DNA of 64,000 nucleotides, taken from Zingiber officinale. Taxonomy: Eukaryota; Streptophyta; Magnoliopsida; Zingiberales; Zingiberaceae. A model generated the notes under the pieces. It did not search any database, had not been told where the DNA came from, and saw only the letters and a program-made list of their open reading frames with translations. Below, one piece after another: positions 1 through 11,879 of the stretch. The position numbers and the translations under genes were made by a program. How positions within the stretch are numbered: the first letter of the stretch is position 1; each line of letters begins with the position of its first letter. The stretch is from positions 78,879,859 to 78,943,858 of the forward strand of contig NC_055999.1 in assembly GCF_018446385.1 (NCBI RefSeq), written 5' to 3'.

Positions 1-219
1 GAAGATATTTCCTGTCAAATATTCTATTGGGCATGTCTCGGTCGGTCGTTCAAAGCCAACTGCATATATTCAGAATGTTTTTTGTTGAACATGTCTTGGT
101 CGATCGTTCAAGCCGGTCATATATATATACATATATATTGAGAATGTCTCCTGCTAAGCTTGTTGTGGCCGAGAATGTTTATGAACTTTAGGAGGATGAG
201 TGGCCTTACACTCGGTTAG
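1..219. other. Repeat-derived flank, no gene
   Basis: Two diverged copies of a phrase around cggtcggtcgttcaa / cggtcgatcgttcaa, each next to a short ATATAT tract, lead into the 110-bp array that follows. Probably the edge of an LTR or satellite-like repeat that extends left of the window. No open frame of note. Confidence 0.4.
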
Positions 220-1145
220 ACTTTACCTGGACGAGTGCATTTTGACCATAAGTTGTCGGCCGGTAATATACCATAAGCTACTATAAAGTTAAGTACCTTT
301 ACGCTCGATCGGGCTTTGTCCAGCCAAGTATATATGAGCACATGGGTACTCGCTCGGCCGGTAATGTACTAAAAGTCGTAGATAAAGCTAAGTGTCTTTA
401 CGCTCGAGCAGACTCTGCCCAGCCAAGCATATATGAGCACGTGGGTGCTCGTTCGGCCTTCGGTTGGCCGATAACATGTTGAGACTCATATATAAGGCGA
501 AGTGCCTTTACGCTCGGGCAGGTTTTGCCCAGTCAAGCATATATGAGCACATGGGTGCTCACTCATCCTTCGTTCGGCCGGTAATGTACTAAAAGTCATA
601 GATAAAGCTAAGTGCCTTTTCGCTCAGGCGGGCTCTGCCTAATCGAGCATATATGAGCGTGTGGGTGCTCACTCGACCTTCTGTCTGCCGATAACAAATT
701 GAGACTCATATATAAGGCTAAATATCCTTACGCTCGGGCGAACTTTGTCCGGTCGAGCGTATTTGAGCACGTGGGTGTTCTCTCGGCTTTCGGTCGGCCG
801 ATAATATATTGAGACTCATATATAAGGCTAAATGTCTTTACATTCGGGCGGATTTTGCCCGGCCAAGCGTTTATGAGCAAGTGGGTGCTCTCTCGGCCTT
901 CGATTGATCGGTAATATACTAAAAGTCATAGATAAAGCTAATTGCCTTTACGCTAGGGCGGGCTCTGCCCGGCCGAGCATATATGAGCACGTGGGTGCTC
1001 ACTCGGCTTTCGATCGGCCGATAATATGTTGAAACTCATATATAAGGATAAATGTCTTTATGCTCGGGCGGTTTTTACCCGACCGAGCGTATATAAGTAC
1101 ATGGATGCTCGCTCGGCCTTCACTTGACCGGCTTTATATCTTTCC
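220..1145. repeat. Tandem array, ~110-bp unit, 8 copies
   Basis: The marker phrase (a/g)gt(g/a)(c/t)ctttacgctcggg recurs at about 292, 391, 501, 611, 721, 831, 941 and 1051, so the period is 110 bp except for a first interval of 99. Each unit has a GC-rich part (cgctcgggcgg...gcccggccgagcg), then tatatgagcacgtgggtgctcgctcgg, then an AT-rich part of one of two types: type A (ttgagactcatatataaggct) or type B (ctaaaagtcatagataaagct). The order from about 361 is B A B A A B A. No coding potential. It could be a satellite fragment or an internal array of a retrotransposon. Confidence 0.85.
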
Positions 1146-1429
1146 TATCTTTTTCAATCTTGACCCCTCTTTTACTCGTCAGGTCGATATATCATAATCC
1201 GTATAAGTAAGCTATGCTAAAATTATATTAATTAATTAAGATATCTAAATTTTATAAACTTGTGACATATTAATTTAGGCTATAGAACTAAGGTTTGAAG
1301 GTATGGTGAGAATCAGAAGGGTCCTAAAAATGTATTGGTTCTAGTATGGATTGATTCAGAAGTCTAAGATCGTCAGCTAAATTTTAGCTAAAATTCAATT
1401 ATAATTTTAGACTTATTAGATTAGATTCA

Positions 1430-1945
1430 AATCAATTTATTATGATGTGATCCATTTCAAATGTGCCAGATGCATGCGGGTATAAAGGAAGGAGTATTTT
1501 AGAAAATAGGTGTATGATTTAATAAATATAAAAGTGGGTCGTGTAATTTACATCTTACTATTTCATTGCGAATCACTACTGTATTAATTATTTTTGGTGA
1601 AGTTTTACATCGAAAATAATTTACGACTTATATCAATAATGGATGGATGTAGAGTTTAAGATTCAGTTATAATATTTTATTAAAAAAAAATATTAATCCA
1701 GTAATGTATATTTTTTTCATTAATTAATTAAAGATCTAGAGTTTTAGACTTAATTATAGTATCTTATAAATATTTTGTACTGATGTTTTTAGAAAGTATA
1801 TTCTTAATTTTTTAAGTTAAACTTAAATATAATATTAAATTAATTTTTTATAAAAAAGTGAAGTTGGGCCGGTTTGACGTGAACCGGCTAAGAAAGTTTT
1901 GGTTCAGTCTTATTACAATGATAGACATAAAAACTCCATATTAGA
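1430..1945. repeat. Dispersed repeat, left copy
   Basis: Blocks here match 48870-49720 in the same order: ggtgtatgatttaataaat followed by ataaaag; then the gatgtagagtttaagattc block; then the ggtttgacgtgaac...gattacaat...atagacat block. The copies are diverged and the right one carries extra insertions. No ORF. Probably an old, non-coding DNA element such as a MITE; family not recognised. A short further copy lies at 50985-51045, just before the methyltransferase gene. Confidence 0.6.
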
Positions 1946-1989
1946 GACAAAAAAACAGGTGATATATCCCAAGCTAGAAAACTTTTATT

Positions 1990-2600
1990 TGGTGATGAAA
2001 GTAATGATTGAATTAAAAATCAGTCCCTAAATTAAGGATCGAAATTTAATTCAGTGATTAATTATCAACAAGAATTAATTCGATAATTAATTAGTGATCT
2101 AATTAAATTTTGGTCCCTATTTTAGAGACTGATTAAATTCAATTGATATTTTAAGGACCAAATTTAATTTTGGTTCTAAATTTATGAACCAAATTAAAAT
2201 TTGGCCCCTAATTTAGGGATCAAACTAAAATTCTATCACTAAATTAAAGATCAAATTTTAATTTGATTGCTAGCTTAGAGGCTTGGATGTCGAATGGGAA
2301 TGACAAAATTTTGCGACCGAATTAAATTTAGTCCCTAATTTAGCGACCAAATTTAATTTCGGTCCCTAATTTAGGCACTAAATTTAATTCGGTCCCTAAA
2401 TTAGAGGATTGGGCAGTGGACTAAAATTTTACGATAAAGATTTAATGACCAAATTAAATTTCGATCACTAACATAGCGATCGAATTTAAATTCGATCGCT
2501 AATTTAATTAATTTCAATTTTATGATTAAAGTAAATTAGGGACCAAATTTAAATTTAGTCCTTAAATTAAGAATCGAAATTAAATTTTGGTTATTGTTCT
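1990..2600. repeat. Degenerate palindromic repeat tract
   Basis: About 600 bp built from variants of ggtccctaatttagggacc and aaatttaattt, in alternating direct and inverted order, so it can fold on itself many times. Not coding. Similar tracts occur within plant non-autonomous transposons, but I cannot assign a family. Confidence 0.6.
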
Positions 2601-2641
2601 TGTTCCCAAAAATGCTGACCCCCGACAAGCCCTAGCTAATC

Positions 2642-3045
2642 GTGTGCTCACTAGCTCCCTCCCTCCCTCCGTCGATCCGGATCTTCCCCTCTGTCATGCT
2701 CTCCTCTCCGACGAAGACGTCTCTACTGTCAATAATCTTCTCTACTTCCCCATCTATATTTTGTGACCGATCTGCTTTCCTCTCCTCACCACCACCTCAA
2801 GCCGTGAGGCTTGCATGCCTTGACCCTAGCAGCGACGCTGGCCACAAGCTTGGCCGGCCGTGGCCAAGCTCGTGCCCTCAACCCTAGCTGTGGCCAAGGA
2901 TGGCCTCAGCTGGGCAGACCATGGCTTGGCCAACCGTGACTTGGACGGCCTTAGCTGGTCTGTCGTGGCTTCACCAGCCAAGCCATGGCTGGCCTCAGCT
3001 TGGCCGTTTGTGGCTTGGCCGGCCTCAGGTTGGCCGGTCGTGGGT
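2642..3045. repeat. GC-rich ggcc repeat segment
   Basis: After a pyrimidine-rich start (2640-2760), 2830-3042 is an imperfect tandem of roughly 30 bp around tggcctcagcttggccg and gtggcttggccgg. The plus strand stays open in two overlapping frames, but composition is dictated by the repeat and there is no recognisable domain, so I do not call a gene. Confidence 0.5.
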
Positions 3046-3886
3046 TATAATTTTTTTGTAACTATTATCTTCACAATTAATGATTTTTTTTTCTTTTTTG
3101 CTGCATTAAATTTATCTAATCGTAGTTGTTAGATTATTCAACGAATGCTTGTGAGTAGAAGAAATGCTTGTGCTTCTTTATGATGTGTGGGGGCAGGTTC
3201 TCTTAATTTATTGCCTCAGGCATTGCTCGACTCCAACTTCTTTTCTTGATTGCTATCCATAACTAATCATTACATTCGAGTAATTATTTACCAGCTCAAT
3301 CATTCTGCTAGTGGAATTGGTGAATTTGATTGGATTTTCATAAGTTAAAAAAAAAAAATAATGTCGATGAGACGATGATGCATTCTTTTGCTTAATCGGA
3401 TCGATCAAATTTGAGTGCGCATTAATTAATTGTTAACTGAGTAATTAAAGTATTCCTTAGGTGATTAATTGAAAGATATTAATTTGAATAGGAATAATTA
3501 AAAATTATAATAGGAGTATCCTTTTAAATTAAAAATTAAGAATAAAGAAAATAATAAATCAACTTAGTCATGGATGACAACATATATTCATACAATATTT
3601 TAAATGTTGATTTTTTTCTATGTACATATTTAAGCGAACATATATTTGCACAATATTTGCAGGTATACTATATTTTCTTAGCACTTATTTCCATCCCTCT
3701 ATTATCTTCTATTTTAGTAGTGCTGTATTTTAGGTATACGATATTTCAATTTAAGTTTGAGTGCTAGTGATAAAATTTCAATATGTTTTAATGATGTAAT
3801 TGAGTTTATGTTATAACTATATGCATGTTTACATCATAGATGTTTATTAATTTTACAAATTTATTTCATTTTAGGTTATAATATAT
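3046..3886. other. AT-rich non-coding DNA
   Basis: No domain, tandem array or RNA gene seen. A 65-codon frame at 3570-3767 is hydrophobic and AT-rich without similarity I recognise. Confidence 0.5.
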
Positions 3887-4920
3887 ATGAATAAAATTAG
3901 GATGTACAATAAGTTAGAAAATGCCTATAGTACTGATGAATTTTTTATTGGAGTTGAAGAGTTTATGAATTTTACTAAGTGTTATCCAGAATATTTGGAT
4001 GGAGATAAGTTAAAATGTCTGTGTAATCATTGCAAATGTAGAAATACAACTTTCCATGATGAAGATACTACGAAAGTACATATATATGTAAAAAAGGATT
4101 TGTTTCAAATTATTACAACTGATACTGTCATAAAAAAACCTTATATGTTTGAGCTAATTAGACATTCTGGTACTTCGTCATCTGTCCCTATTGCTCAACA
4201 GGAATCATTATTTAATGATAATACAATGTAATCAATGGTTTACGAAATGATGAATGCGTTTGATTATAGCAATGCAGATTATACCAATACCTGAAGTACA
4301 ACATCTATATGACATGTTAAAAGCTAGTATAAGAGAAGTGTGAGAAGACATTTTTTCTAGTCATTTCCAACTATCAGCTATTGCAAGGCTATTGAACGTC
4401 AAGGCAAAACATCATTTCTCATAATGAAATTGTTACGATGATATTTGTTAATTAATGTCAGAGTTACTTCCTTCTAATAACATAATGACTGATAATTTCT
4501 ACAGTATAAAGAAATTGGTTGGGCATTTGAGTTTGTCTGACGGAAAGATTGATTGTTATATAAATAACTGCATAATCTTTTAGAATGAAAATAGTGAACT
4601 GATTGAATACAGAGTGTGTAATCATCCTCGCTATAAGTAACATAGTGGCAAATCAGGGAAGAAGAATAAAATGTTACCAAGGAAAGTTATGTGCTACTTC
4701 TCGTTAATTGCTAGCCTGTAATGCTTGTATGTATCTTCCGTAACAATAAGCCACATGATGGGGCATCATGAGCATGTACATGAAGGAGATATAATGTGTT
4801 ATTCCTCTGACTCACCTACATGGAAACATCTTGATACAGTATTTCCTCCTTTGGAATGAAACGATGTAATGTAATATTGAGACTTTCAGCAGATAGATTT
4901 CAGCCATTTGGTCAATCTGG
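3887..4920 (+). pseudogene. CACTA (En/Spm) TNP2-type transposase relic
   Basis: The first 114 codons (3887-4231) match the transposase-associated domain that opens plant CACTA transposases: GVEEFMNF followed by a Cys-x-Cys-x2-H-x-Cys cluster (CLCNHCKCRN) and a later H-I-Y-V segment. Downstream, in shifting frames with stops, come pieces of the TNP2 core: LPSNNIMTDNFYSIKKLVG, then KIDCYINNC, then ENSELIEYRVCNHPRY near 4450-4640, and HMMGHHEHVHEGD...SPTWKHLD near 4750-4850. Stops and frameshifts throughout mean it is dead. Intact TNP2 proteins are far longer, so the right part is missing. The LTR remnant begins about 30 bp after it, probably having truncated it. Assignment to the superfamily is firm; exact edges and terminal inverted repeats were not found. 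Confidence 0.75.
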
Positions 4921-4950
4921 ACAACAATATTCATATTAGTCAGTCATATT

Positions 4951-6870
4951 TGTAGGATCGTGCACGTGAGAAGGGGGACGAATAACATGATTTTAAAAAA
5001 CTTAATTTTATGGTTTTGAAAACAAAGTGCGTAACGGAAAAGATAAATAGAAAGAAAGAAGCAAACCTAGACACGAGCGGTTACTTAGTTTGGAGTCTTC
5101 GACGACTCCTACTCCAAGACCCAGGATCCTTCGGACCATATTAATGGGCAATCCACTATAACTCTCTTCTGAAATCATCGAAAGAGAGAATCGAGTATAA
5201 GAACGAAAAGGATAGTGTAACAAACCTACACTTCCTTGTACAATTATAAAAGTAAATGCATTAGAAAGATTGACTTTGGATGAGCTCGTGTGTTAATGTT
5301 GGTCTGCTGGCAGCGATCAGATGTCGTAGAGTAGTAGCGCAGTAGTAGAGCGTAGTTAAAGCAACAAAAGAGTCATAATAGCTTGTATTCAAGTTATATC
5401 TCATCTGCTGGTTGAACAACCCTTTTAAGGAGCATTGAGGGCATCTCCAGCCTCATCCGAGGCGCCTCCAACTATAGATATGATCCTGAAAGCTTCAGAC
5501 TCGATAAGTCATGTGAAATACGACTTCTATCCACTTGAAGGCGCATTCCAAACTCTCTGAGCCGCCTCTGAAGCACTCTAAAGCGCCTCATTGCACTCTA
5601 GGGCGCCTCCTCACCGCGACAACTTTATCCTCAAAGTTCATCCACGTAAGGGCGCCTCTGCTAGATCCGAGGTGTGTCCGTGCCACTCCGAGGCACCCAT
5701 GACCTTCCGAGGCACCTTCATGACCTCTGAGGTGCCTTAGACACTGTTCATTTAAGCCTTTACTTAGTTTTTGCTCCTGTAAAAATATGTTAGAATAACA
5801 AAAAGATATTTAACCTATAAAATAAAGTTAGCACAATTTATAAGTATTATTAATTAGATTCTATCTTTCTAAGACCAAGATCTAGTCATAATCTCAGTTT
5901 AGGTTTCCAAAATGGACTTAAACTAGACTTGCATCTAAAATCCCTAATTGGAACTCGTCCTCATTCTCCTCTAGTAACTTATTTCACTTACCATGCAGAA
6001 TCAATTGACTTGCCTTTGATCCACTAGGTCTTTTTACCAATTATCAGATTCACAGACCCAACTGGACTTCAGCCAGCTGTCAGGTTTCGTAGATCCAACT
6101 AGACTTCCCACTAAATATCGGGTCACTCCTCGACCTATCTGAATTTCACACCAGCTATCAGGTTCAACATGTTGGGATTGTAAGGTTGCAAACATGGTTC
6201 TACATTGAAAACACATGGGAAATATTATGGGTTTATACGAGAAAGATATCTCCATTGGCATGAGACCTTTTGGGAAGAGCCCAAGAGCAAAACCTGAGGG
6301 CTTAGGTCCAAAGTGGACAATATCATACTATTGTGGAGATATCTAAATTCTTTTCGATCTTACAATTGGTATCAGAGCTCGGACTGCCAGAAGATTTAAC
6401 CACCGACAATGCACAAGAGTTATGGTATGATTGAGCCATGTGAGTACAATATTGACATCGAACAAAGAAACTGGGGGCTCCTATGTTCGGATCAAGAGGA
6501 CCAGACACCAGGCAGGAAGTCCAAGTAGGTCAGGTGGACCGAGGGACAGGAAGACCTGGTGGGTCGAGGATCAGATGTGGTAAGCCTATGGTCCTTTATT
6601 TGAAGGGGGATTGTTGGGGTTGCAAGGTTGTAAACATAGTCCCACATTGAAAACACATGGGAAAGATCACGAGTTTATAAGAGAAAGATATCTCTATTGG
6701 CATGAAGCTTTTTGGGAAGAGTCCAAGAGCAAAACCATGAGGGCTTAGGTCCAAAGTGGACAATATCATATCATTATGACGATATCTAAATTCTTTTCGA
6801 TCCTACATACCTACACAACATATCTAGCTGGATTTCAGCTTAGTGTAAGATTGTCATTTATTTTAGGTCT
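4951..6870 (-). mobile_element. LTR remnant, copia type, interrupted by a TRIM
   Basis: Left edge TGTAGGATCG at 4951. Read on the minus strand it has the same plan as the LTRs at 23867, 38699 and 47385: a word-echo repeat zone (about 5990-6165 and 6821-6850), GGCGCC-rich palindromes (5440-5760), a TATA-like tttaag/aaggg stretch, then the ggagtaggagtcg hairpin (5092-5109) and a cccccttctc...gatcctaca end. The TRIM at 6170-6815 splits it. I see no matching right edge or target duplication, so it is probably truncated on the right, at about 6870. Non-coding. Confidence 0.65.
6170..6815 (+). mobile_element. TRIM (miniature LTR retrotransposon)
   Basis: Two direct ~195-bp repeats, 6170-6364 and 6612-6807, start TGTTGGG(A/G)TTG and end CGATC(T/C)TACA. 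Directly inside the left repeat is tggtatcagagc (6367-6378), a primer binding site for initiator-Met tRNA. Directly before the right repeat is a polypurine tract, tgaaggggga. The internal region is only ~245 bp with no ORF. Target duplication caaca flanks the unit (6165-6169 and 6816-6820) if the right end is taken at 6815, which requires a small extra tacctaca at that end. Size, PBS, PPT and lack of genes are diagnostic of TRIMs, which must be copied by another element's proteins. Confidence 0.85.
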
Positions 6871-7379
6871 AACTAATTTGAAAAAGTAGATAGATATTTA
6901 TTAAGAATGTGTTAAGATAAATTAATAATTAAGTTAATAAAAAAAATAATATATAGATATTAGATTTTGATAAATTATTCTATAGTTATTATAATAATAT
7001 TAAAATAAAGAAAAATATCCATAGAACATTCCTTTAATTTTTTTTAAAAAAATATACTTAACAATTCAGATAATATGTGGGCTGTTTCATTTTTATCCAA
7101 TTCAAATTGCTTGGTTAGTTGAGGCATTAAATAAGTGACGTTCCATCAGACGATGTGACAAGCCAAGTGCATGAACTTGTGAAATTAATAGGGACAAGTG
7201 GACAGTTAAGAGAGTGATAGATCGGCGCCCACCTATGTTGGATTGACTCATGTAAATGTGTCAAAATACCCTTTAATTGGAAACTCCATGACCATTCATT
7301 TTGGCAAAAATAGAAAGTGTGCCTCTTGAGGATCGTACAGATTTTTTTATTTATCATAAAAGTACTCCCATCTAATTTT
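6871..7379. other. AT-rich non-coding DNA
   Basis: No gene, RNA or clear repeat recognised before the fold-back element. Confidence 0.5.
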
Positions 7380-8110
7380 TCTATTAAATTTAAAATAAAT
7401 TTACATGTACTCCCTAATCATAAATTCATCTTTGCACGTAGTTTCCATCCATAAATATTTTTATTTTCACTTTCTAGTCAAATATATTTACTTAATTATT
7501 CATGATATTTTTTGATATAAAAAGTCTAAAAATCAGTATATTTCCTTTAAAATTTAGTACATTAAATTAGAATCTAGTATATTTTCTATCAAATTGAGTA
7601 CGATTTTTTTTCACCTCAATTGGATGAAAAATATACTAGATTTTCTTTAAATGATAGATGAAAAATATACTAGATTTTTTTTAAATGATAAATGATGCTG
7701 AATTTACGAGGAATTATATTAAACAGAAAAAAATCGTATTCAATTTAATAGAAAATATACTCCATTCTAGTTTAATGTGCTGAATTTGATAGGAATTATA
7801 CTCATTTTTAGATTATTTGTATCAAAAAAATATGAGGATTAATTTTGATAGAAAATATACTCGATTATAGTATAAAGTACTGAATTCTAGTATAAAGGGC
7901 TGAATTTAACTCCCTGAATACTTATTTTTTGACTTTTTATACCTAAAAAGTTGAGGGGCAATTTAGGTAACAATATTTACATGAGAGAGTTGAAACAAGT
8001 AATACTTTGCATGCAGGGAGTACAAATAAAATTTTTTGGACATAAAAATTACATGTAAAGTTAACATTATGATTGAGAATTTTTCTCTAATTTACCGTTA
8101 AATCTATCAC
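7380..8110. repeat. Fold-back (inverted repeat) element
   Basis: The clearest arms are about 7492-7611 and 7726-7842: the left arm reads tctaaaaatcagtatattt...gagtacgattttttt and the right arm is its close reverse complement. The 114-bp loop holds a direct duplication of gatgaaaaatatactagatt. Weaker inverted matches (gtactccct / agggagtac) extend the structure outward to about 7410 and 8020. No ORF. Consistent with a MITE-like or fold-back transposon; no target duplication was established. Confidence 0.6.
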
Positions 8111-8937
8111 TTTGAATTTATTTAAATTGTTACACCTTGTATTATGAATAAAAAACCATGAGATAATATTGGACAGCATGTTTTCAAAATTAATGAATGG
8201 ATATACATTGTCGATTGCAATTATTGTTAATTAAAATTTTCTATTATTATAATACATCTTAAGTTAATTTTAAAACCACCAATGAAAACCCAACATCTAT
8301 CAAATAAAATCATATAGTTAAACACATATCTTTCAAATGTAAGAAGCCAACGCAAAGTAGGGGGTAGCCACCTGTGTTGTCAACTAGAACAGCACATCTG
8401 ACCCATAGTTATTAATGATGCATTATGCATAGTTAATATGCAAAGTAGCTCCTTTGTGCTATGTTAAAATATATTTGAGTGTTTCTATTGATATAATGTA
8501 AAAGATATTTGATGCTATCTAATTTATCTTATAGATGGGCTAGTGACTCAAAGCTCCATCAACTCACTGTTTGAACCAAGTAAATTGCAAAAAGTTGTAT
8601 AATAAACTTTTCGTGCTAAATTACAATTTCATTTGCTGAGTTTTTATACCAAACAATTTTAAGAAATCACTAACTGTAGATAATTGGTTGAAGAACCAGT
8701 TACCATAAATATATTTGATCCACTGTTGTTAGTTCAAGCGCTTTCAAAAACTAGATGCATTCCTGAAACATGAAAGTTACATTTGGAACTAGGGGGAAAA
8801 AAAGAGAAGGTAAAATATACATCTGTACAAATAAAATCTTCACTGCGAAGTGAAATAGAATTTAAGGAGAATCATGTTTGGTTGCAATTTAAACATCATC
8901 ATTTAAACTGTAGGACATTGTTTAAACTTGTTGGTAC
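8111..8937. other. Non-coding DNA
   Basis: AT-rich, no supported gene or repeat. Confidence 0.45.
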
Positions 8938-9037
8938 CAAGATCTTTGCAGCGGCTAGCACTCGGGCATATTGACAAGCAAGGTTCTGTGAGGGCTTTGT
9001 CACTGGCTGCCGGTGGAGGAAGAAGCCCAAAGTTGAA
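8938..9037 (-). other. Orphan exon-like segment
   Basis: On the minus strand a 100-bp stretch of higher GC is bounded by a good acceptor (attctttttgcag) and a GT donor (cttg/gtacc). Two of its frames are open; one reads ...QPVTKPSQNLACQYARVL..., which looks protein-like. No partner exon was found within several kb. It may be a fragment of an unrelated gene captured by a transposon or the remains of a degraded gene. I do not recognise the protein. Confidence 0.25.
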
Positions 9038-10226
9038 CTGCAAAAAGAATGTGATCAGAATTAATATTCTAATTTGCTTTCAAAAAAAAAAAAAAAAAAA
9101 AGGAAAAACTGTGGGCATATGAAAGAGTCTTGATTATCTCACAGAAACTGCAGTTGAGTGATTCGAGTTCTTATGAGAACACCTAAAGGTAGAGGGTGGC
9201 AGCGTAATGACACATACTCCCAGACATTTATTTTCCTCAAGATACTTGCATCTCTCAACAAAGACCTACACAAAGAATAGTCAAGAAATAACACAAAAAA
9301 ACAAGTCAACTCGAATTATCACAGCAGTTGCATACCAAAAATCAGATAGATTGGGACTTGAAGTTAAGGAAAAAATATTACGCCACTGGAGCAGGATGAC
9401 CCATCATCCAGATCAATAGAATTAACTAAACATGGGCCCATCAGCCATTGGCATAAGATTGCAGTTGCTCGTGCTGCACAACACACGATAAAATCATAAC
9501 CTACCAAGCATCATAGATGCTATTTTCCCTTCATTAACTGGTGCTATAAGCATCTTAAAAAGAACAAGCAAGAGCGGAGGAAATATTTGCATGAAGAACC
9601 CGAACCTGTCAATCATTGTCAGTTATAAAGAGAACATATTTGCAGATTACTTGTCCAGTAATGAAATAATCCAGCATATTCTGCAAATTTCTTACAAATA
9701 CATATTAAAAAACAAAGTATTCAAAGTCGGGTAAAAAGGGCATTGCACCTACTTAAAAGTGAAGGAACCTCCAAAAACACTATTGATTATTAGGGAACTA
9801 ATATCAAATTTGAAATATTATTTTGAATTATGTTGCAAACTATTATTTTCATGAATTTTGAATTGAAATTTAAAGAGTTCAATGATCATAAAATTATTCA
9901 TAATGGAAAATGGAGATGTTATTCCCTTGTTTCTTCTCCGAGTAAGCCAAGCCTAATATGTGGACACCATAATTACCATGTACAAACACACTTGGTCTAT
10001 AGGAGGGTTGTGACTTCAAACTTAGCCTAGAAGTTTTGGTGTAAAAACCGGCACATTCTGTGTCAAATTCAATTGACGGGTCACAGGACAAGTTGATTGG
10101 TCAACTAATCAGCAAGTATATATGTCAACCAATTACCATGATCAGACATCAAAGCACATTTTCAGAATTCTTTATATATGAGCATTTTAATCTCCAGCTT
10201 ATTAATTTGCATGGTTGTCTTGCTTC
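9038..10226. other. Non-coding DNA
   Basis: Includes an A18-type homopolymer near 9080-9100. No supported gene. Confidence 0.45.
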
Positions 10227-10231
10227 AGCAA

Positions 10232-11214
10232 TGATACGGCGTATAGAGGAGGGCCCCGAGGGGGTCACGAAGTCAGAAGTCAAAAGTCAAGAGGACATGC
10301 TAGTCAGAAGACAAGGTAATATGACAGTCAAAAGTCAAGAGGATGTGACAGCCAACAGTTAAAGAGTACGCGACAGTCAATAATCAAGGAAGGAAGGGGC
10401 TTGAACCGCCCCCGCGTTAGCAGTCGCATAATTCCCTGTCGGGGCGTTAGCAGTCGCATAATTTCCGATCGAGTACAGTCAGAATAGGCGATAAGATCTG
10501 ACTTTATAAATGGTTTGGGTACTTGGCTAAGACAACTCCCGACCAACCCCCGACGATCAGATCATGAAAGCTATCATCTCCACCACCGACTTAGACAACA
10601 CCCAAGCGACCTACTACAGCTCATTCTCTTCACCAAGGTTCCATCATTCTAGCACAACTAAGTGGTCAGCCTGTGCGGCCTTCATCTTAGCCCGGGTGGA
10701 GCATCGTAACCTTCTGTCAGAGAATAACTACCATTCTCCAGAGAATATTCCAATGGTCTGTCATTTCCTAAGAATGGAACCTTCTTTCAACTAATAGGAG
10801 GGCGCCACGTGTCCTCTCTCACCCGACAGACCCTGACACCCGACATTCTCTGACATTAGTTAGACCCTAGAGGTACGCATCGCCATATAAAAAGGGAGAT
10901 TCTCTCCCTTGAGCAGTTACGCGCACATTCATACTCGTTTTCTATAATTCTTTTTTTCTTCGTACACTGTTCTTTTAGGAAAAAAATATCTGACTTGAGC
11001 ATCAGAGGGTCTTCGCCAGGGACTTTTTTCTTGGTTTTTGACCTTTAACGCTCTGTGTGCTTGTCCAAGTGCACGCAGAGTCTAAGTACCACCGGTTTCG
11101 TCACCACTGTCGTCTTTCCGGTGCACATATGCTAGGAGTGTCAAAGTCACCTCTCCGTCAATACCAACATCATCTCAGTCGACCTTCGTCTGACTTAGAT
11201 TCTGGACAGGATCA
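10232..11214 (+). mobile_element. Solo LTR, 983 bp, TSD agcaa
   Basis: Starts TGATACGGCG, ends GGACAGGATCA, with the 5-bp duplication agcaa on both sides (10227-10231 and 11215-11219). No internal region is present, so it is a recombination product. A TATA box catataaaaag at 10884-10894 sets the orientation as plus. Internal repeats: gtcaaaagtcaagagga twice (10270-10345) and cgttagcagtcgcataatt twice (10415-10463). End sequence and size fit a Ty3/gypsy LTR, but no internal domain is available to confirm it. Confidence 0.85.
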
Positions 11215-11219
11215 AGCAA

Positions 11220-11874
11220 TTAAATTAGTAGTGAAAATAGGTGGAATTCAAGATGAGGTGATTCAGAATTTCTAGAAATAACCATGGGAACCAATTATAA
11301 TTATGATTGAATATGAAAGATAAAACAAACTTATAGAAAATCCTATTATCAAGTCGGATAGAGGAGTAGATTGTTAGAAGAAAGGACTATTTTACTAGGA
11401 CTGAAGTTACCTGCTTGTTGAATGTTCTAATACAAATTGATCAGCGTCACCATTTGGTGGACGTTCCAGCTAAGCATATCATTGATTGCCAAATAGAAAT
11501 TTAGTTATACGAGAATGAAAGAAGCAAAATGTGGTCGACAGGTCAGTGCTAAAATTTTATATTGCAATGGCATTGGTTATTTGACTTATAGTTAAGTTAA
11601 AATCAACTAAACAGATGCTATACTGATTCTATCTGGAAGTTGGAGATAGCACGTTGAATAGATGATGGTGATATTGACCAAATGAAAACTCTTTACCAGC
11701 GGAGGGGGGCTATGAATGGGGGTGAAAAATTCTTTCCGCACACACTCAAATGAGAAACATAACGTTGGTGTCAAAAACCAAGGAAAGGGTACGTAGAGAA
11801 GGCCCTCTTATGCTCAAATTAACATATTATCCGAGTGGAAAGTAGAATAGTAAAAATGTGTAGTCTTGTATGTG
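11220..11874. other. Non-coding DNA flanking the copia element
   Basis: Short open stretches in several frames but no recognisable domain. The same host DNA resumes at 22996 on the other side of the copia insertion. Confidence 0.4.
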
Positions 11875-11879
11875 CATGG

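Noticed and set aside
2642..3132. Possible GC-rich gene
   Set aside because: Composition and repeats explain the open frames; no domain or splice context.
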